This document shows, piece after piece, positions 22,061-30,355 of a stretch of 53,543 nucleotides of DNA; position 1 is the first letter of the stretch; every line of letters starts with the position of its first letter. The position numbers were made by a program, and so were the translations under genes. The notes beneath the pieces were generated by a model. The model did not search any database. It saw nothing but the letters and a program-made list of their open reading frames with translations, and was not told the origin of the DNA. The DNA is from a virus, in the IMG/VR virus record IMGVR_UViG_3300047469_000074, positions 1 through 53,543 of that record; one strand, written 5' to 3'.

Positions 22061-22797
22061 GGGCCAACCCCCAGCAGCGCGCGGATGTCGTCGGTCGGGG
22101 GTTTGTAGTTCGGCCCCTTCATGATCTTGCCGTCTTCGCGTTTGACGGGGTTGCCGTCTGTGCCGAGCTTGCTCATGTTGCTGCACTGGATGGCTTCAAT
22201 GATCTGGCAGTGGGGGAAGCCGAACACCAGCGCTGCGCCTGCTGCAAGGTAGTCGATGTCGCCGATCGCGTCAGCCATCTCGACCATGTCCGGTTCGCCC
22301 GGGTAGGCTTCGACCCTGAAGCCGTGCACCCAGACCTTCTTTTCCATGTTGAAGCGAACCTCCAGCTCGCAGCGCACACGAGCCGCCTCGGCCAGCTCCA
22401 GCACTTCTTCGAGCAACATGCGCACACGCAGAGCCCGCAGTTCCGGCGTAGCAACGTTTGGCACGGATGCGATCGGGTGCTCGAATTTCTCGTGGAAATC
22501 TTGAACGTGGCCGATCGTCGGCATGTAGAGCACCGAGCCTTTATAGTCGGCCGACTCCACAACGCGCCCACGTACAGGCGCTTGCGTCTGTTGGATGGTT
22601 GGCATGGGCTTCAGCGGCCCCGCTGCGTGCGCAGCGTCTTGTTGCTCGCCCGGCAACACTGTAGCGTCGATGATCTGGTGGTGAAGCATCTTCATCCAGA
22701 GCTCTTTTGCGTGCTCTGCGGTGATGAACGGTAACGCCTTCTCGATGAAGAAGGAATTGATCTCTTTGGCAAGAGCTTCGTAAACGGATGGGGTCAT
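22054..22797 (-). CDS. MazG-like NTP pyrophosphohydrolase (PRA-PH type)
   Basis: 247 aa. The C-terminal two-thirds holds the all-alpha pyrophosphatase pattern: FHEKFEHPIASVPNV, LLEEVLELAEAARV and MVEMADAIGDIDYLAAGAAL, with the Glu-rich helix and ExxD metal site. Then SNMSKLGTDGNPVKREDGKI, typical of phage phosphoribosyl-ATP pyrophosphatase-like proteins. Such enzymes hydrolyse nucleotide triphosphates and may tune nucleotide pools. The N-terminal ~90 residues are extra. GAGG precedes the ATG at 22797. Confidence 0.85.
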   Translation of the reverse strand: MTPSVYEALAKEINSFFIEKALPFITAEHAKELWMKMLHHQIIDATVLPGEQQDAAHAAGPLKPMPTIQQTQAPVRGRVVESADYKGSVLYMPTIGHVQDFHEKFEHPIASVPNVATPELRALRVRMLLEEVLELAEAARVRCELEVRFNMEKKVWVHGFRVEAYPGEPDMVEMADAIGDIDYLAAGAALVFGFPHCQIIEAIQCSNMSKLGTDGNPVKREDGKIMKGPNYKPPTDDIRALLGVGPC

Positions 22798-22811
22798 GTC
22801 TGTCCTCGAAG

Positions 22812-22839
22812 AAAAAGAACCCCGAGCCGTAGCCCGGGG
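22812..22839 (-). terminator. Strong Rho-independent terminator
   Basis: On the minus strand CCCCGGGC (22832-22839) pairs with GCTCGGGG (22820-22827) across a TACG loop with one G-U pair, followed by TTCTTTTT (22812-22819). It lies between the DUF669-like gene and the MazG-like gene, cutting the leftward block into at least two level-controlled parts. Confidence 0.88.
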
Positions 22840-22859
22840 CGTTTCAACCTACTACGCGA

Positions 22860-23747
22860 TCAGCCTTGCAGCCACGGGGGCGTATCACCCGCCGCAGCGG
22901 CACTCGCTGCCGGGGGCGTTGCCTCCCCAGCATTGGTCGCAGCCGACGCCGTAGCAGCCGGAGCAGCAGGTGCCGAGGCAACGGGCGGGACGGGGGGCGT
23001 TGCCGGGGCCAGCTTTCCCAGCACGTCGGCCTTCAGCAGAACCTCCTGGCCCTTGTACCAGTATTCGGGCGATTGCGGGTGCTGGGTCCAGCCACCTTCG
23101 GTAAGGCGCTCCTCGTCCGTTTTCTGCGCCACAACCGGGGCAGGCGGGGCCGTGGGCGTTGCGGGCACGGCGGGTGCTGCTGGGGTAGCGGGGGCGGTTT
23201 CCGTGGGCGTAGCGGCCCCACCCGGGGTGCCTGCCGGGTTCTTCATCCAGTCCGGGGCATCCTGCGGCGCGGCAGCGCCCATCGGCGTACCACCCGAGGC
23301 CGGCGCGGCGCCACCTTCCATCGGGTCTTTGAACTCGAAGCCCTCGATGGTCTTGAAGCCCTTGCAGACGTTGCGAGCGTCGTAGACCTTGCCCGTTTGC
23401 TCGTCCTTACGTTCTTCTTCGATACCGAGCTTGACCGCGAGCTTCTTGCCAACGAGCTGCTTGTCATTCTCGAGATTGATGACGCCGACAGCGTGGCAGA
23501 TGGCCGACAATTGCTCTTGCCCGATACGTTGGGCTTCGCTGCTGTCGTGCTTCCAGTTCAAGCCGTCGAACGTCTTGCGGCCCTTGGCCTTGCCGGCGTC
23601 CACGGTGAACACCAGCTCGAGCCGTTGGCCCTTCTGGATTTCCTTGTTCTCGGCCTCGCTGATGACCATGGGGTACCAGCCCTTATTAAGAACGTCGAAC
23701 GGCTGTTGCGGTGCGACTTCTGCTGCGTTGAAACCCATCTTTGCCAT
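22860..23747 (-). CDS. DUF669-like ssDNA-binding-type protein with Pro/Ala-rich tail
   Basis: 295 aa. The N-terminal ~130 residues (NKGWYPMVISEAENKEIQKG, then LELVFTVD and KTFDGLNWKHDSSEAQRIG) match the phage DUF669 family, found beside recombinases and thought to bind single-stranded DNA. The middle and end are Pro/Ala-rich linkers with two short W-containing motifs (DAPDWMKN and DTPPWLQG) that may be protein-docking tips. AGGAG precedes the ATG at 23747. It sits next to the Sak4-like ATPase, as in other phages. Confidence 0.82.
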   Translation of the reverse strand: MAKMGFNAAEVAPQQPFDVLNKGWYPMVISEAENKEIQKGQRLELVFTVDAGKAKGRKTFDGLNWKHDSSEAQRIGQEQLSAICHAVGVINLENDKQLVGKKLAVKLGIEEERKDEQTGKVYDARNVCKGFKTIEGFEFKDPMEGGAAPASGGTPMGAAAPQDAPDWMKNPAGTPGGAATPTETAPATPAAPAVPATPTAPPAPVVAQKTDEERLTEGGWTQHPQSPEYWYKGQEVLLKADVLGKLAPATPPVPPVASAPAAPAATASAATNAGEATPPAASAAAAGDTPPWLQG

Positions 23748-23764
23748 TGCATTACTCCTGTTGA

Positions 23765-24496
23765 TTAGACTGCGGAAACGATCTTGTTGATGATGTAGCC
23801 AAGGTGCGGACGCTCGATGAGCGCCAGTGACCCCGATCGATCCTTGGCATCGTTGTTCTCGTCGGGCTGGGTTTGCAGGTAGCGGTACGCCGTGCCGTCC
23901 TGCTGCCGGCCAAGCGTCATGTAGAAAATCTCGTCAAACATGTAGGGCATCTCTTTGCCGAGCGCCTTGCCCGGCATCGAAGGCCCGCCCTTCATGTCAC
24001 CATTGGCGTCCTGGATGAAGTCATACTTCGCCGACATGAAGACATGCTTGCCCTCGATGTCGCGGAACTTCCGCATCTGGGGCACAATCTCATCGATCAT
24101 AACCCCGTAAGCCTTGCGCCCATCTTTGTTCTCGAGCTTGGCTTCAGCCAGCACCACCTCAGCGATTTCACTCGCGCTATCGAAGTAGACGCTCTGGAAT
24201 TGCTTGGCGTGCGGGCTCGAGGTTAACCACAGGTGGATGGCGTCGAGGTCTTCCAGCGTCTTAACCGTGAGCGTCGGGATGTCGTACGTGATGCCCTGAG
24301 TGCCAACACCCCACACGCGCTCGATGTTCTTCTTGGTGAGCGACAGCAGGCCGTGCTCTGCTGTCACCACGATCGGCGCTGGCATGGTCGCAGCGAGCAT
24401 AGTCTTGCCAATACCGGACTTGGCATAGACGAGACCCTTCACGCCGTGGCCCACGGAAACCTCGCTGGTGCGGCCCCAGTGCAGCGCGCCGGCCAT
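23765..24496 (-). CDS. RecA/Sak4-like phage ATPase
   Basis: 243 aa, the usual length for single-domain phage recombination ATPases. Walker A is YAKSGIGKT (24-32) and Walker B is SVYFDSAS (Asp106). The pattern VVTAEHGLLSL and the KHVFMSAKYDFIQ region match AAA_24/Sak4 proteins that anneal or pair DNA strands with a neighbour ssDNA-binding protein. Start overlaps the upstream stop as TAATG. No RecA-type second domain, so it probably needs the DUF669-like partner. Confidence 0.82.
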   Translation of the reverse strand: MAGALHWGRTSEVSVGHGVKGLVYAKSGIGKTMLAATMPAPIVVTAEHGLLSLTKKNIERVWGVGTQGITYDIPTLTVKTLEDLDAIHLWLTSSPHAKQFQSVYFDSASEIAEVVLAEAKLENKDGRKAYGVMIDEIVPQMRKFRDIEGKHVFMSAKYDFIQDANGDMKGGPSMPGKALGKEMPYMFDEIFYMTLGRQQDGTAYRYLQTQPDENNDAKDRSGSLALIERPHLGYIINKIVSAV

Positions 24497-25011
24497 TAGG
24501 AAGCCTCCGGCGCAATGAGCTTGATCGTGGGCAGGGCTGGCTTCGTGGTGAGCACCTCACTGAGCAGTCCGTAGATGTGCTCGGCCTTGCCAACCTGCGG
24601 AGACTCGTCCGGGTGCGCTGCCTTGGCGACGCGTTCTTTCTCGACCTCCTTTTCCAGTACACGCAGCTCGCTGACCGAGATTTCAGCCGTGTACTTGAAG
24701 AGCCGCTCGATGGCAACACCGAGCTTGTGCGCCTCGGCTTCGCGCATGGCTGCAATGGCTGTGGGCAAAGCGTCTTGGTCCAGCTTACGGGTGTACTTCT
24801 GGTCAGCCTCGACGCGCCAGCCTGCGGGCAGGCCAGCTTTATTCACGCCTTCCTTGGCATTCGGGAAGAGTGCGGCAAACACCTTGCGGCGCAGCTCTTT
24901 CTCTTCTTCGATCAGCGGTTCCAGCGCGCGGACCTCGGCAACCTTCTTGCGCCATTCGTTGAGCAGCGCGTGATGCTCTGCGGGGACTTGCGGTAGTGGT
25001 GCGGCGGGCAT
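24496..25011 (-). CDS. Hypothetical coiled-coil protein, 171 aa
   Basis: Start at ATG 25011 (MPAAPLPQVPAEHHALLNEW) with AGGAG upstream. Long Glu/Lys helices (KKVAEVRALEPLIEEEKELR and ISVSELRVLEKEVEKERVAK) flank a short WRVEADQKYTRKLD segment. No family recognised. Its place at the head of the recombination cluster, overlapping the ATPase as TAATG, suggests a partner role. Confidence 0.8.
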   Translation of the reverse strand: MPAAPLPQVPAEHHALLNEWRKKVAEVRALEPLIEEEKELRRKVFAALFPNAKEGVNKAGLPAGWRVEADQKYTRKLDQDALPTAIAAMREAEAHKLGVAIERLFKYTAEISVSELRVLEKEVEKERVAKAAHPDESPQVGKAEHIYGLLSEVLTTKPALPTIKLIAPEAS

Positions 25012-25019
25012 TACAGCTC

Positions 25020-25238
25020 CTAGTAGAGTTGGTGCGGTTGGTCGTGCTGGCCCCAATCAAAACCGTCTTGCGTGAGCAAGCAGCTAGCAAGGGGGATGGC
25101 GTAGAAGTATTGCGGTGCCGGGTACAGCCTGCGCATCTCCGCAGACTTGGTTACGCTTTCGTCGAACACACCTACGAACGACATCAGCGCGGACCCGGGG
25201 TCACGACGTAAGATCAAAACTAGCTTGGTAGGGGGCAT
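25020..25238 (-). CDS. Hypothetical protein, 72 aa
   Basis: Start at ATG 25238, inside the end of the next upstream gene; a second possible start is at 25184. The N-terminal MPPTKLVLILRRDPGSALMS is hydrophobic-basic, and the rest is aromatic-rich. The stop lies 8 bases before the next start, so it is packed like a real gene. No function assigned. Confidence 0.6.
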   Translation of the reverse strand: MPPTKLVLILRRDPGSALMSFVGVFDESVTKSAEMRRLYPAPQYFYAIPLASCLLTQDGFDWGQHDQPHQLY

Positions 25239-25389
25239 GGATGATCAAGGGCTGGGGGTGGCGTTCTGCCTGCTCTTGTGCCCGGGCGTGTGCCCAGTCA
25301 GCGAGGCTCTTGTAATCCCGAAAGATTTGAGTCTGCTTGCCAGTAGGCGTATTGAAGGTGACTTCGCACTTGTCGCGGTGATAGCCCAT
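25201..25389 (-). CDS. Hypothetical protein, 62 aa, first leftward gene
   Basis: Start at ATG 25389 with GGAGG six bases upstream; a longer frame to 25443 lacks support. The protein (MGYHRDKCEVTFNTPTGKQT) is basic with a short helix (SLADWAHARAQEQAERH). It follows the leftward promoter at 25416-25445, so it is expressed first in the leftward block. Confidence 0.75.
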   Translation of the reverse strand: MGYHRDKCEVTFNTPTGKQTQIFRDYKSLADWAHARAQEQAERHPQPLIIHAPYQASFDLTS

Positions 25390-25415
25390 AGGTGGCCTCC
25401 GTTGGTGTAGGCAGG

Positions 25416-25445
25416 ATATTACGTGCGTCTGGCCGTGAGCCACAA
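25416..25445 (-). promoter_or_regulatory. Leftward divergent promoter
   Basis: TTGTGG (25440-25445) and TAATAT (25416-25421) on the minus strand, 18 bases apart, ~27 bases before the first leftward gene. The -35 sequence is identical to that of the rightward promoter on the other side of the same short intergenic region. Confidence 0.6.
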
Positions 25446-25490
25446 GCAGTATTTAGAACCTCGTATTTAACCCGCAGGATTTACTTGTGG
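25440..25490. promoter_or_regulatory. Operator candidate with inverted and direct repeats
   Basis: CCACAAG (25440-25446) and CTTGTGG (25484-25490) form a perfect 7-bp inverted repeat that contains both -35 elements. Between them GTATTTA occurs twice (25449-25455 and 25463-25469) as a 14-base-spaced direct repeat. This fits regulator binding that controls both promoters, possibly by the adjacent HTH-type protein. Confidence 0.5.
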
Positions 25491-25514
25491 TTCGTTGTGT
25501 GACCCGGCTACCAT
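25485..25514 (+). promoter_or_regulatory. Rightward divergent promoter
   Basis: TTGTGG (25485-25490) and TACCAT (25509-25514), 18 bases apart, ~32 bases before the ATG at 25546. It would drive the HTH gene and primase-helicase. Confidence 0.55.
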
Positions 25515-25545
25515 AGCCCGCACTACTAACAGGCACGCCAACAAA

Positions 25546-25752
25546 ATGAACTGCAAAGAGCCTCTTTCCCTCATGAGCAAGACGTTGGAGTTGCTACACG
25601 CAGACTCTCGCGGGCTTGCCGTGATCAGCGTAACTGCTGACGTGCCGTACCACTGGCTCGAACAATTTCGCCGGGGCATCATCAAGAACCCGAGCGTCAA
25701 CCGCGTACAGGCTCTGTACGAATTCCTGTCTGGTCGCAAACTCGAAGTTTAA
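25546..25752 (+). CDS. Small HTH-type DNA-binding protein (Cro-like candidate)
   Basis: 68 aa from the ATG at 25546; an earlier frame start at 25495 falls over the promoter. The sequence has a helix-turn-helix pattern (GLAVISVTADVPYHWLEQFR followed by IIKNPSVNRVQALYEFL), like small lambda-repressor-type regulators. As the first rightward gene beside paired promoters, it is a good candidate for the switch controlling early genes. No integrase is seen, so a timing role is more likely than lysogeny. Confidence 0.7.
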   Translation: MNCKEPLSLMSKTLELLHADSRGLAVISVTADVPYHWLEQFRRGIIKNPSVNRVQALYEFLSGRKLEV

Positions 25753-25765
25753 AAACTACATCCAC

Positions 25766-28174
25766 ATGTATAAGAAGCTGGAGAACATTCCGCTCGAGCT
25801 ACGCGAGCGGCGACAATGGGTCTGCGCAGCATTTGATAAGAAGCCCCTCTGCCCGCGCAATGGCAAGAAGGGGTATGGGGCTGACGTAACGGACCCAAGT
25901 GATTGGGGTACGTTCGAGGATGCCGTGGAGCTATGGATGGAGCACCCAAATATTATCATGGGTGTTGGGTTTGTCCTCACCAAGGACGACCCATATGTGA
26001 TCGTCGACTTTGACGACAAGCCAGAGAAGCCAGCGGCACCCGGCGCGAAGGTGTGGTTCGGGCAAGCATGCGTGAAGCTTGGCTGCTATGTGGAGCGGTC
26101 TATTAGCGGCTACGGCTTCCATGCAATCCTCAAGGGGGACTTCCCGAGGGGCATCAAGGCGCACGGGCTCGAGCTATACGGTGCACAGCGGTACATGCTG
26201 TGCACTGGAGATGTTGTCCAGGAAGGCCCTGTTAAGCACGACCAAGAATTTATCGACAGCCTCGCAGAGCTCATTGAAACTTCACGTCCGGAAAATGGCG
26301 GTGCCAAGTACGAGTTCAACGAGGTGCTCGAGAAGAAAGACGACGCTCGGGTGATGCGCCACTTCGAGTCGTTGAGCAGGCCACTCTATGATCTGTACCA
26401 CACAGGTGACTGGCAGAGCTACTTGCAAGGCAAGCAAGGCGACCTGTCACAGTCGCGCGCAGACCTTGCGATGGTACAGGCGCTTTGCTCGTGTACCGAC
26501 AGCGATGAGCAAGTGATCAGGCTGTGGGCAGAGTCTCTCCTGTGCCCGAGCAAACGCAGGCCGCCGAGCAAGCCCAAGGCCAAGCCCGGAGACTACATGC
26601 GCCGCACGATCGGGCTGGCCCGCGCCCATGTGGCAAACGACCGAGCATCCAATCCTCCCATTGATGTGAGCGGATTAATGGCGCAAGCAACCCGTAACAG
26701 GGAAGCCATGCAGGCCAGCACCCCGCCTTTGCCCCCTCCGCCACCGCCTCCGGTGCCCGGACCTACACCCGTCGACGCGCCTGTTCCAGTGATCAAGCCA
26801 AGCGACCCCTTTCCTCCGGGATTGCTCGGCGATGTTGCCCGGTACATCTACAGCGTGGCCCCACGGCCCATCCACGACCTCGCATTGGCAGCAGCTATCA
26901 GTTACATGGCTGGCATCTGCGGTCGCACGTACAACGTATCTGCACAGGGTCTCAACCAATACGTGCTCGTGGTAGCGAATTCCGGTGTCGGCAAGGAAGG
27001 GATGCAGCACGGCATTGATGCGCTTCAACACGCGGTGGGCCGCATCAGCAACCATTCAGGCAAGTTCATCGGGCCATCCAACTTCACAACAGGTGCAGCA
27101 GTCCAGAAGCATCTGGAGGAACAGCCGTCGTGCCTGTCTACCTTCACCGAGTTCGGCAAGATGCTCGTGAGGTTCAACAGCGCTCGCGACGAGCACGGAC
27201 AATTACTCAAGGCGTCTTTGCTGTCCGCGTACACCAAGAGCGGCTTCAAAGGTGTGATGGGTAAGGCCAAGTACAGCAAAGACGAGAACAGTATTGGACA
27301 TATCAACTCGCCCAACCTGTCGATACTGGCCGAGGGCACGCAGGACACGGTATTCGAGAACTTACCCATCCACAGCATCCTGGACGGCTTCCTGCCGCGT
27401 TTTATCATCATCGAGTACACAGGCGAGCGACCACCACTCAACCCCAGCGTAACCCACGACCCGCCCCCACAGCTTACGCAAGCGATCGCGAGCTTGATGG
27501 AACGCGCAGAGCAGGCGCGGCAGGGCAAGATGGTCATGGATGGCCCGGGCGCCAACATGCTCAAAGAAAAGCCGTTCAGTGGGGAGGATGTCCAGTTCGA
27601 CCAAGACGCACGGGCGTATGCCGATGCTTTACTCAAGCGCATGGACGATGAATACAACGCGCTGCACAGTGAAGCCCTGCGTGCGCTGCACTCACGAACG
27701 TATCTAGCAACGTTGAAACTCGCTGCACTGGTAGCCGTCGGTATCCAGCCATACGGCCCTGTCATCACCCTCCCCGTTCTACGTTGGGCAGAAGACCGTA
27801 TTTCCAAGTCATACGCCGCGTTTGAAAAGCGTCTACGCGAAGGCGATATCGGTGGCAACGACATGAGCAAACGTGAGCAGGCCATCGTACAGATTGCCAA
27901 GCGGTACATCCTGGACGGCCCACCCCCGAGCATGGACAAGCTCGGCGATGCAAAGGCCATGCGTGCGTGCGGCGCAGTGCCATTCGACTATGTACGACGC
28001 ATGTCCAGAAACCATGCAGCGTTCAAAGAAAACGGGCGCACGAACGGCGACATGGTGTTGTCCACATGCAAGGGCTTGCACGAGAGCGAGGTCTTTATTC
28101 AACTGCCCAAAGCAGACGCAAAAGAACGCTTCGGTACGTCTAATGTTTGGGTGCTAGCACTGCCTGACGCATAG
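25766..28174 (+). CDS. Primase-helicase (AEP-like primase plus DUF3987-type helicase)
   Basis: 802 aa. The N-terminal domain has YVIVDFDDKPEKP (Asp81, Asp83) and SISGYGFHAIL (His119), the paired acidic and GxH motifs of archaeo-eukaryotic-type primases. A Pro-rich linker lies near residues 315-345. The C-terminal half has VVANSGVGKEGM as a Walker A-like loop and matches the DUF3987/YfjI type of phage primase-helicase. It should prime and unwind at the replication origin. The next 280 bases downstream are non-coding and AT-rich. Confidence 0.83.
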   Translation: MYKKLENIPLELRERRQWVCAAFDKKPLCPRNGKKGYGADVTDPSDWGTFEDAVELWMEHPNIIMGVGFVLTKDDPYVIVDFDDKPEKPAAPGAKVWFGQACVKLGCYVERSISGYGFHAILKGDFPRGIKAHGLELYGAQRYMLCTGDVVQEGPVKHDQEFIDSLAELIETSRPENGGAKYEFNEVLEKKDDARVMRHFESLSRPLYDLYHTGDWQSYLQGKQGDLSQSRADLAMVQALCSCTDSDEQVIRLWAESLLCPSKRRPPSKPKAKPGDYMRRTIGLARAHVANDRASNPPIDVSGLMAQATRNREAMQASTPPLPPPPPPPVPGPTPVDAPVPVIKPSDPFPPGLLGDVARYIYSVAPRPIHDLALAAAISYMAGICGRTYNVSAQGLNQYVLVVANSGVGKEGMQHGIDALQHAVGRISNHSGKFIGPSNFTTGAAVQKHLEEQPSCLSTFTEFGKMLVRFNSARDEHGQLLKASLLSAYTKSGFKGVMGKAKYSKDENSIGHINSPNLSILAEGTQDTVFENLPIHSILDGFLPRFIIIEYTGERPPLNPSVTHDPPPQLTQAIASLMERAEQARQGKMVMDGPGANMLKEKPFSGEDVQFDQDARAYADALLKRMDDEYNALHSEALRALHSRTYLATLKLAALVAVGIQPYGPVITLPVLRWAEDRISKSYAAFEKRLREGDIGGNDMSKREQAIVQIAKRYILDGPPPSMDKLGDAKAMRACGAVPFDYVRRMSRNHAAFKENGRTNGDMVLSTCKGLHESEVFIQLPKADAKERFGTSNVWVLALPDA

Positions 28175-28454
28175 TCGAAAATTCCCTAAATGCGTGTTGG
28201 GAGGGTTTGGGGAATCCCCGGAGACCGGCCACTGGCTTGGGTTTGCGGGCGATTGGGACTTTTTGGGTGGGGAATGTCCTATAAAGCAAAAAAGTAACAC
28301 AGATACATAAAGCGCTACGCGGCACATCTAGTTACCATGTAGTATTAATCCTATATTCCTTTATTCCTATATATATACTAACTAACTGTTTTATAAGGCA
28401 AAAATGCAGGGAACCACGAGGGACTGTGCTTTCCCGCTCTAAACGGAGCTAACA
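28175..28454. other. Non-coding AT-rich gap (possible origin or regulatory region)
   Basis: No gene in 280 bases. The second half (about 28340-28400) is strikingly AT-rich in a GC-rich genome, with repeated TTCCT and an alternating TATATATATACT stretch. Two near-identical sites (TATAAAGCAAAAAAG at 28280-28294 and TATAAGGCAAAAATG at 28392-28406) form a direct repeat. No standard -35/-10 pair is convincing. Its place directly after the primase-helicase and before the packaging genes fits an origin or a phage-specific promoter. Confidence 0.45.
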
Positions 28455-28730
28455 ATGGCGATAAGAGTGGCATACGCGGTACAGGTGCGTAAGCTGGATT
28501 ACGAACGGTATCGTGTGTACTTGGTGAGTGGTGCAGAGGCGACGCAATTGTGTACGCTGGCAGACGGGCCTAGCGCCATCGAGTATGCACAACGGGTGCA
28601 CCAGTTCTTAACGAATGAGAACCCGGGCGCAGCTTATGAAAGAAGCGAAGACGTTGTGTGGAGTAAGGGCTTCGACATGCTGCAAGAACTAGATGCAAAG
28701 AACCGGAAATTGAATAAGCGAGGAGATTAA
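28455..28730 (+). CDS. Hypothetical protein, 91 aa
   Basis: ACGGAGCTAACA precedes the ATG (GGAG at -10). Beta strands (AVQVRKLDYERYRVYLVSG) and a helix (PSAIEYAQRVHQFLT) make a small alpha/beta fold. No family recognised. First gene after the AT-rich gap. Confidence 0.75.
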   Translation: MAIRVAYAVQVRKLDYERYRVYLVSGAEATQLCTLADGPSAIEYAQRVHQFLTNENPGAAYERSEDVVWSKGFDMLQELDAKNRKLNKRGD

Positions 28731-28731
28731 G

Positions 28732-29196
28732 ATGGGCGGGAAAGCGGCGCTGGATAAAGGCAAGCGAGCTGAACGGGCGGTGGTGCAGAAATTGAAAGAG
28801 GTTTTAGACCGAGTGAGCGCCGAACTGGGTGTGGACAACACAGTGAACGTCTGCCGCAATTTGATGCAGAGCTTGGAGGGTGGACATGATGTGTACGTGC
28901 CATGGTGCGCTATCGAGGTCAAGCACCATGAACGGCTCGAGGTAGTGAAGTGGTGGTGCCAGTGCCTAGCGTCTGCACAGCGGCTGAAGCTCGAGCCCGT
29001 CCTCATCTACAAACAGAACAATGTGAGTTTTCGAGTACGTCTCTTTACGCATATGCGCGTGTGGGACGGAACGCAGGTCAAGGTACTCAGCGATATTGCG
29101 TTCGACGACTACCTGTTTTACTTTGAGCAGCAGGCCCGGGCGTATTTCGTGTGGCTGGGGCGTGCCAGCGTGGCGCGTGCTGCGGTTGGCGGGTAG
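28732..29196 (+). CDS. Putative PD-(D/E)XK-type nuclease (Holliday-junction-resolvase-like)
   Basis: 154 aa. The N-terminal KGKRAERAVVQKLKEVL helix and later GGHDVYVPWCAIEVKHHERL (with D and ExK) fit the Hjc/VRR-NUC-like resolvase core; WWCQCL and a beta strand follow. It could resolve branched DNA during replication or packaging, or trim DNA. One base after the previous gene. The fold call is by pattern only. Confidence 0.65.
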   Translation: MGGKAALDKGKRAERAVVQKLKEVLDRVSAELGVDNTVNVCRNLMQSLEGGHDVYVPWCAIEVKHHERLEVVKWWCQCLASAQRLKLEPVLIYKQNNVSFRVRLFTHMRVWDGTQVKVLSDIAFDDYLFYFEQQARAYFVWLGRASVARAAVGG

Positions 29197-29300
29197 GGCT
29201 GGGGGGTAGGGTAGGGCAGGCCCCAAAAACGCAGCCACGGCCCGTTTAACGCTTGTGCTTCAGGCTCGCTGACCAGTATGCTTTTCCCTATCCACAGGAA

Positions 29301-29858
29301 ATGAAGGTGAACGGCATGGGCGGCAAGGTAGCCATGAAGGGCGACGAGTCTAGCGACGTGATCCAGAGAAGTATGGTCGCACTGGATTACAGGCTGCAAG
29401 GTTGGTCCTACTCGAAGATCGCGGCGGCGATGGGGTTGAGCGTGCCTTACGTGCACAAGCTGGTTCGCAGGCGCCTGAAAGAGAAGGTGAGCGAGAAAGC
29501 AGAGCAGGTGCGCAACGTAGAGCTGCTCAGGCTAGATAAGCTCTGGGTGCACGCGTACAGCGGATTGGTGAGCACGCCGGACGAGGATGGTGTGGTCAAC
29601 AAGGACGCAGTCGACGCCTGCCTGAAGATTATGAAGAGGCGTGCAGAGCTGCTCGGCTTGGATCTAGCTCCTCCCAAACCAATCAACCTAAACGTTGACC
29701 TGAACGCAGAAACTGTGCAATTCTACTTACCGGGCAATGGACGCGAAAGCCTGCCCGCACCGGTGCAACCCGCAGACGTCGTTGATGTGCAAGTGCGCGA
29801 AGTGGTTGCAGTTGAATCACCTACCTACGATGAGGAAGAAGATGACGAAGACGATTGA
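29301..29858 (+). CDS. Terminase small subunit
   Basis: 185 aa from ATG 29301. ATG 29316 with AAGGTG upstream is an equally good alternative, giving a shorter protein. The N-terminal YSKIAAAMGLSVPYVHKLVR is a clear helix-turn-helix for DNA recognition, followed by a helical oligomerisation part and an acidic end (DEEEDDEDD). Its job is to find packaging sites for the large subunit at 31611. Several small genes separate the two. Confidence 0.78.
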   Translation: MKVNGMGGKVAMKGDESSDVIQRSMVALDYRLQGWSYSKIAAAMGLSVPYVHKLVRRRLKEKVSEKAEQVRNVELLRLDKLWVHAYSGLVSTPDEDGVVNKDAVDACLKIMKRRAELLGLDLAPPKPINLNVDLNAETVQFYLPGNGRESLPAPVQPADVVDVQVREVVAVESPTYDEEEDDEDD

Positions 29859-30351
29859 CCGACGTAGCTATGCCACCATGCTCGATTACCTGAAGGCCCG
29901 CTTTAGCGCGTGGTGGGAGAAACACGTCGTTGGCGATGACCCAAGCTACGACTTCGATGCTGAGGTGGTGCGCAATTGCAATTGTGCGAATTGCCGCATT
30001 AACGGGGGCTACGGCTACGCACACCTCGAGCAAGTGCCAGAGGGCAAGCTAGGCGATTACCTTGCGCAGCTCGACCAGAAGCCAAACGACATGCCGCCTA
30101 TGCAGAACGCACATCGCCGCTTTGCATTCTGCTTCTTGGCAGTCGCGCGGGATGGTGATATGCGCATTAGCGATCGACCGGAAGTGTTTTCGAACCCTGT
30201 CATTGCAGAGCGATACCCGTTATTCCTGGACCCGCAGGACGAACAGCAGATCCCCTGCGGTTATCGCTGGCGTGCGCACCCGGAGGACCGTTGGTTCTTC
30301 GGCATTGGCGAAGCACTCTACGTGAACAACACGCAACCACTCTACCGCTAA
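29842..30351 (+). CDS. Hypothetical protein, 169 aa
   Basis: Start at ATG 29842 (GAGGAAGAAG just upstream), overlapping the small terminase end by 17 bases; earlier starts lie inside that gene. The sequence begins MTKTIDRRSYATMLDYLKAR, has a CNCANCRINGGYGY segment and a long C-terminal part with many aromatic residues. No family recognised. Possibly tied to packaging by position. Confidence 0.72.
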   Translation: MTKTIDRRSYATMLDYLKARFSAWWEKHVVGDDPSYDFDAEVVRNCNCANCRINGGYGYAHLEQVPEGKLGDYLAQLDQKPNDMPPMQNAHRRFAFCFLAVARDGDMRISDRPEVFSNPVIAERYPLFLDPQDEQQIPCGYRWRAHPEDRWFFGIGEALYVNNTQPLYR

Positions 30352-30355
30352 GACC

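Noticed and set aside
28261-28285. Sigma70 promoter with TATAAA at 28280
   Set aside because: No -35 match at 15-19 bases; TTGGGA is 21 bases away and TTGGGT 11.
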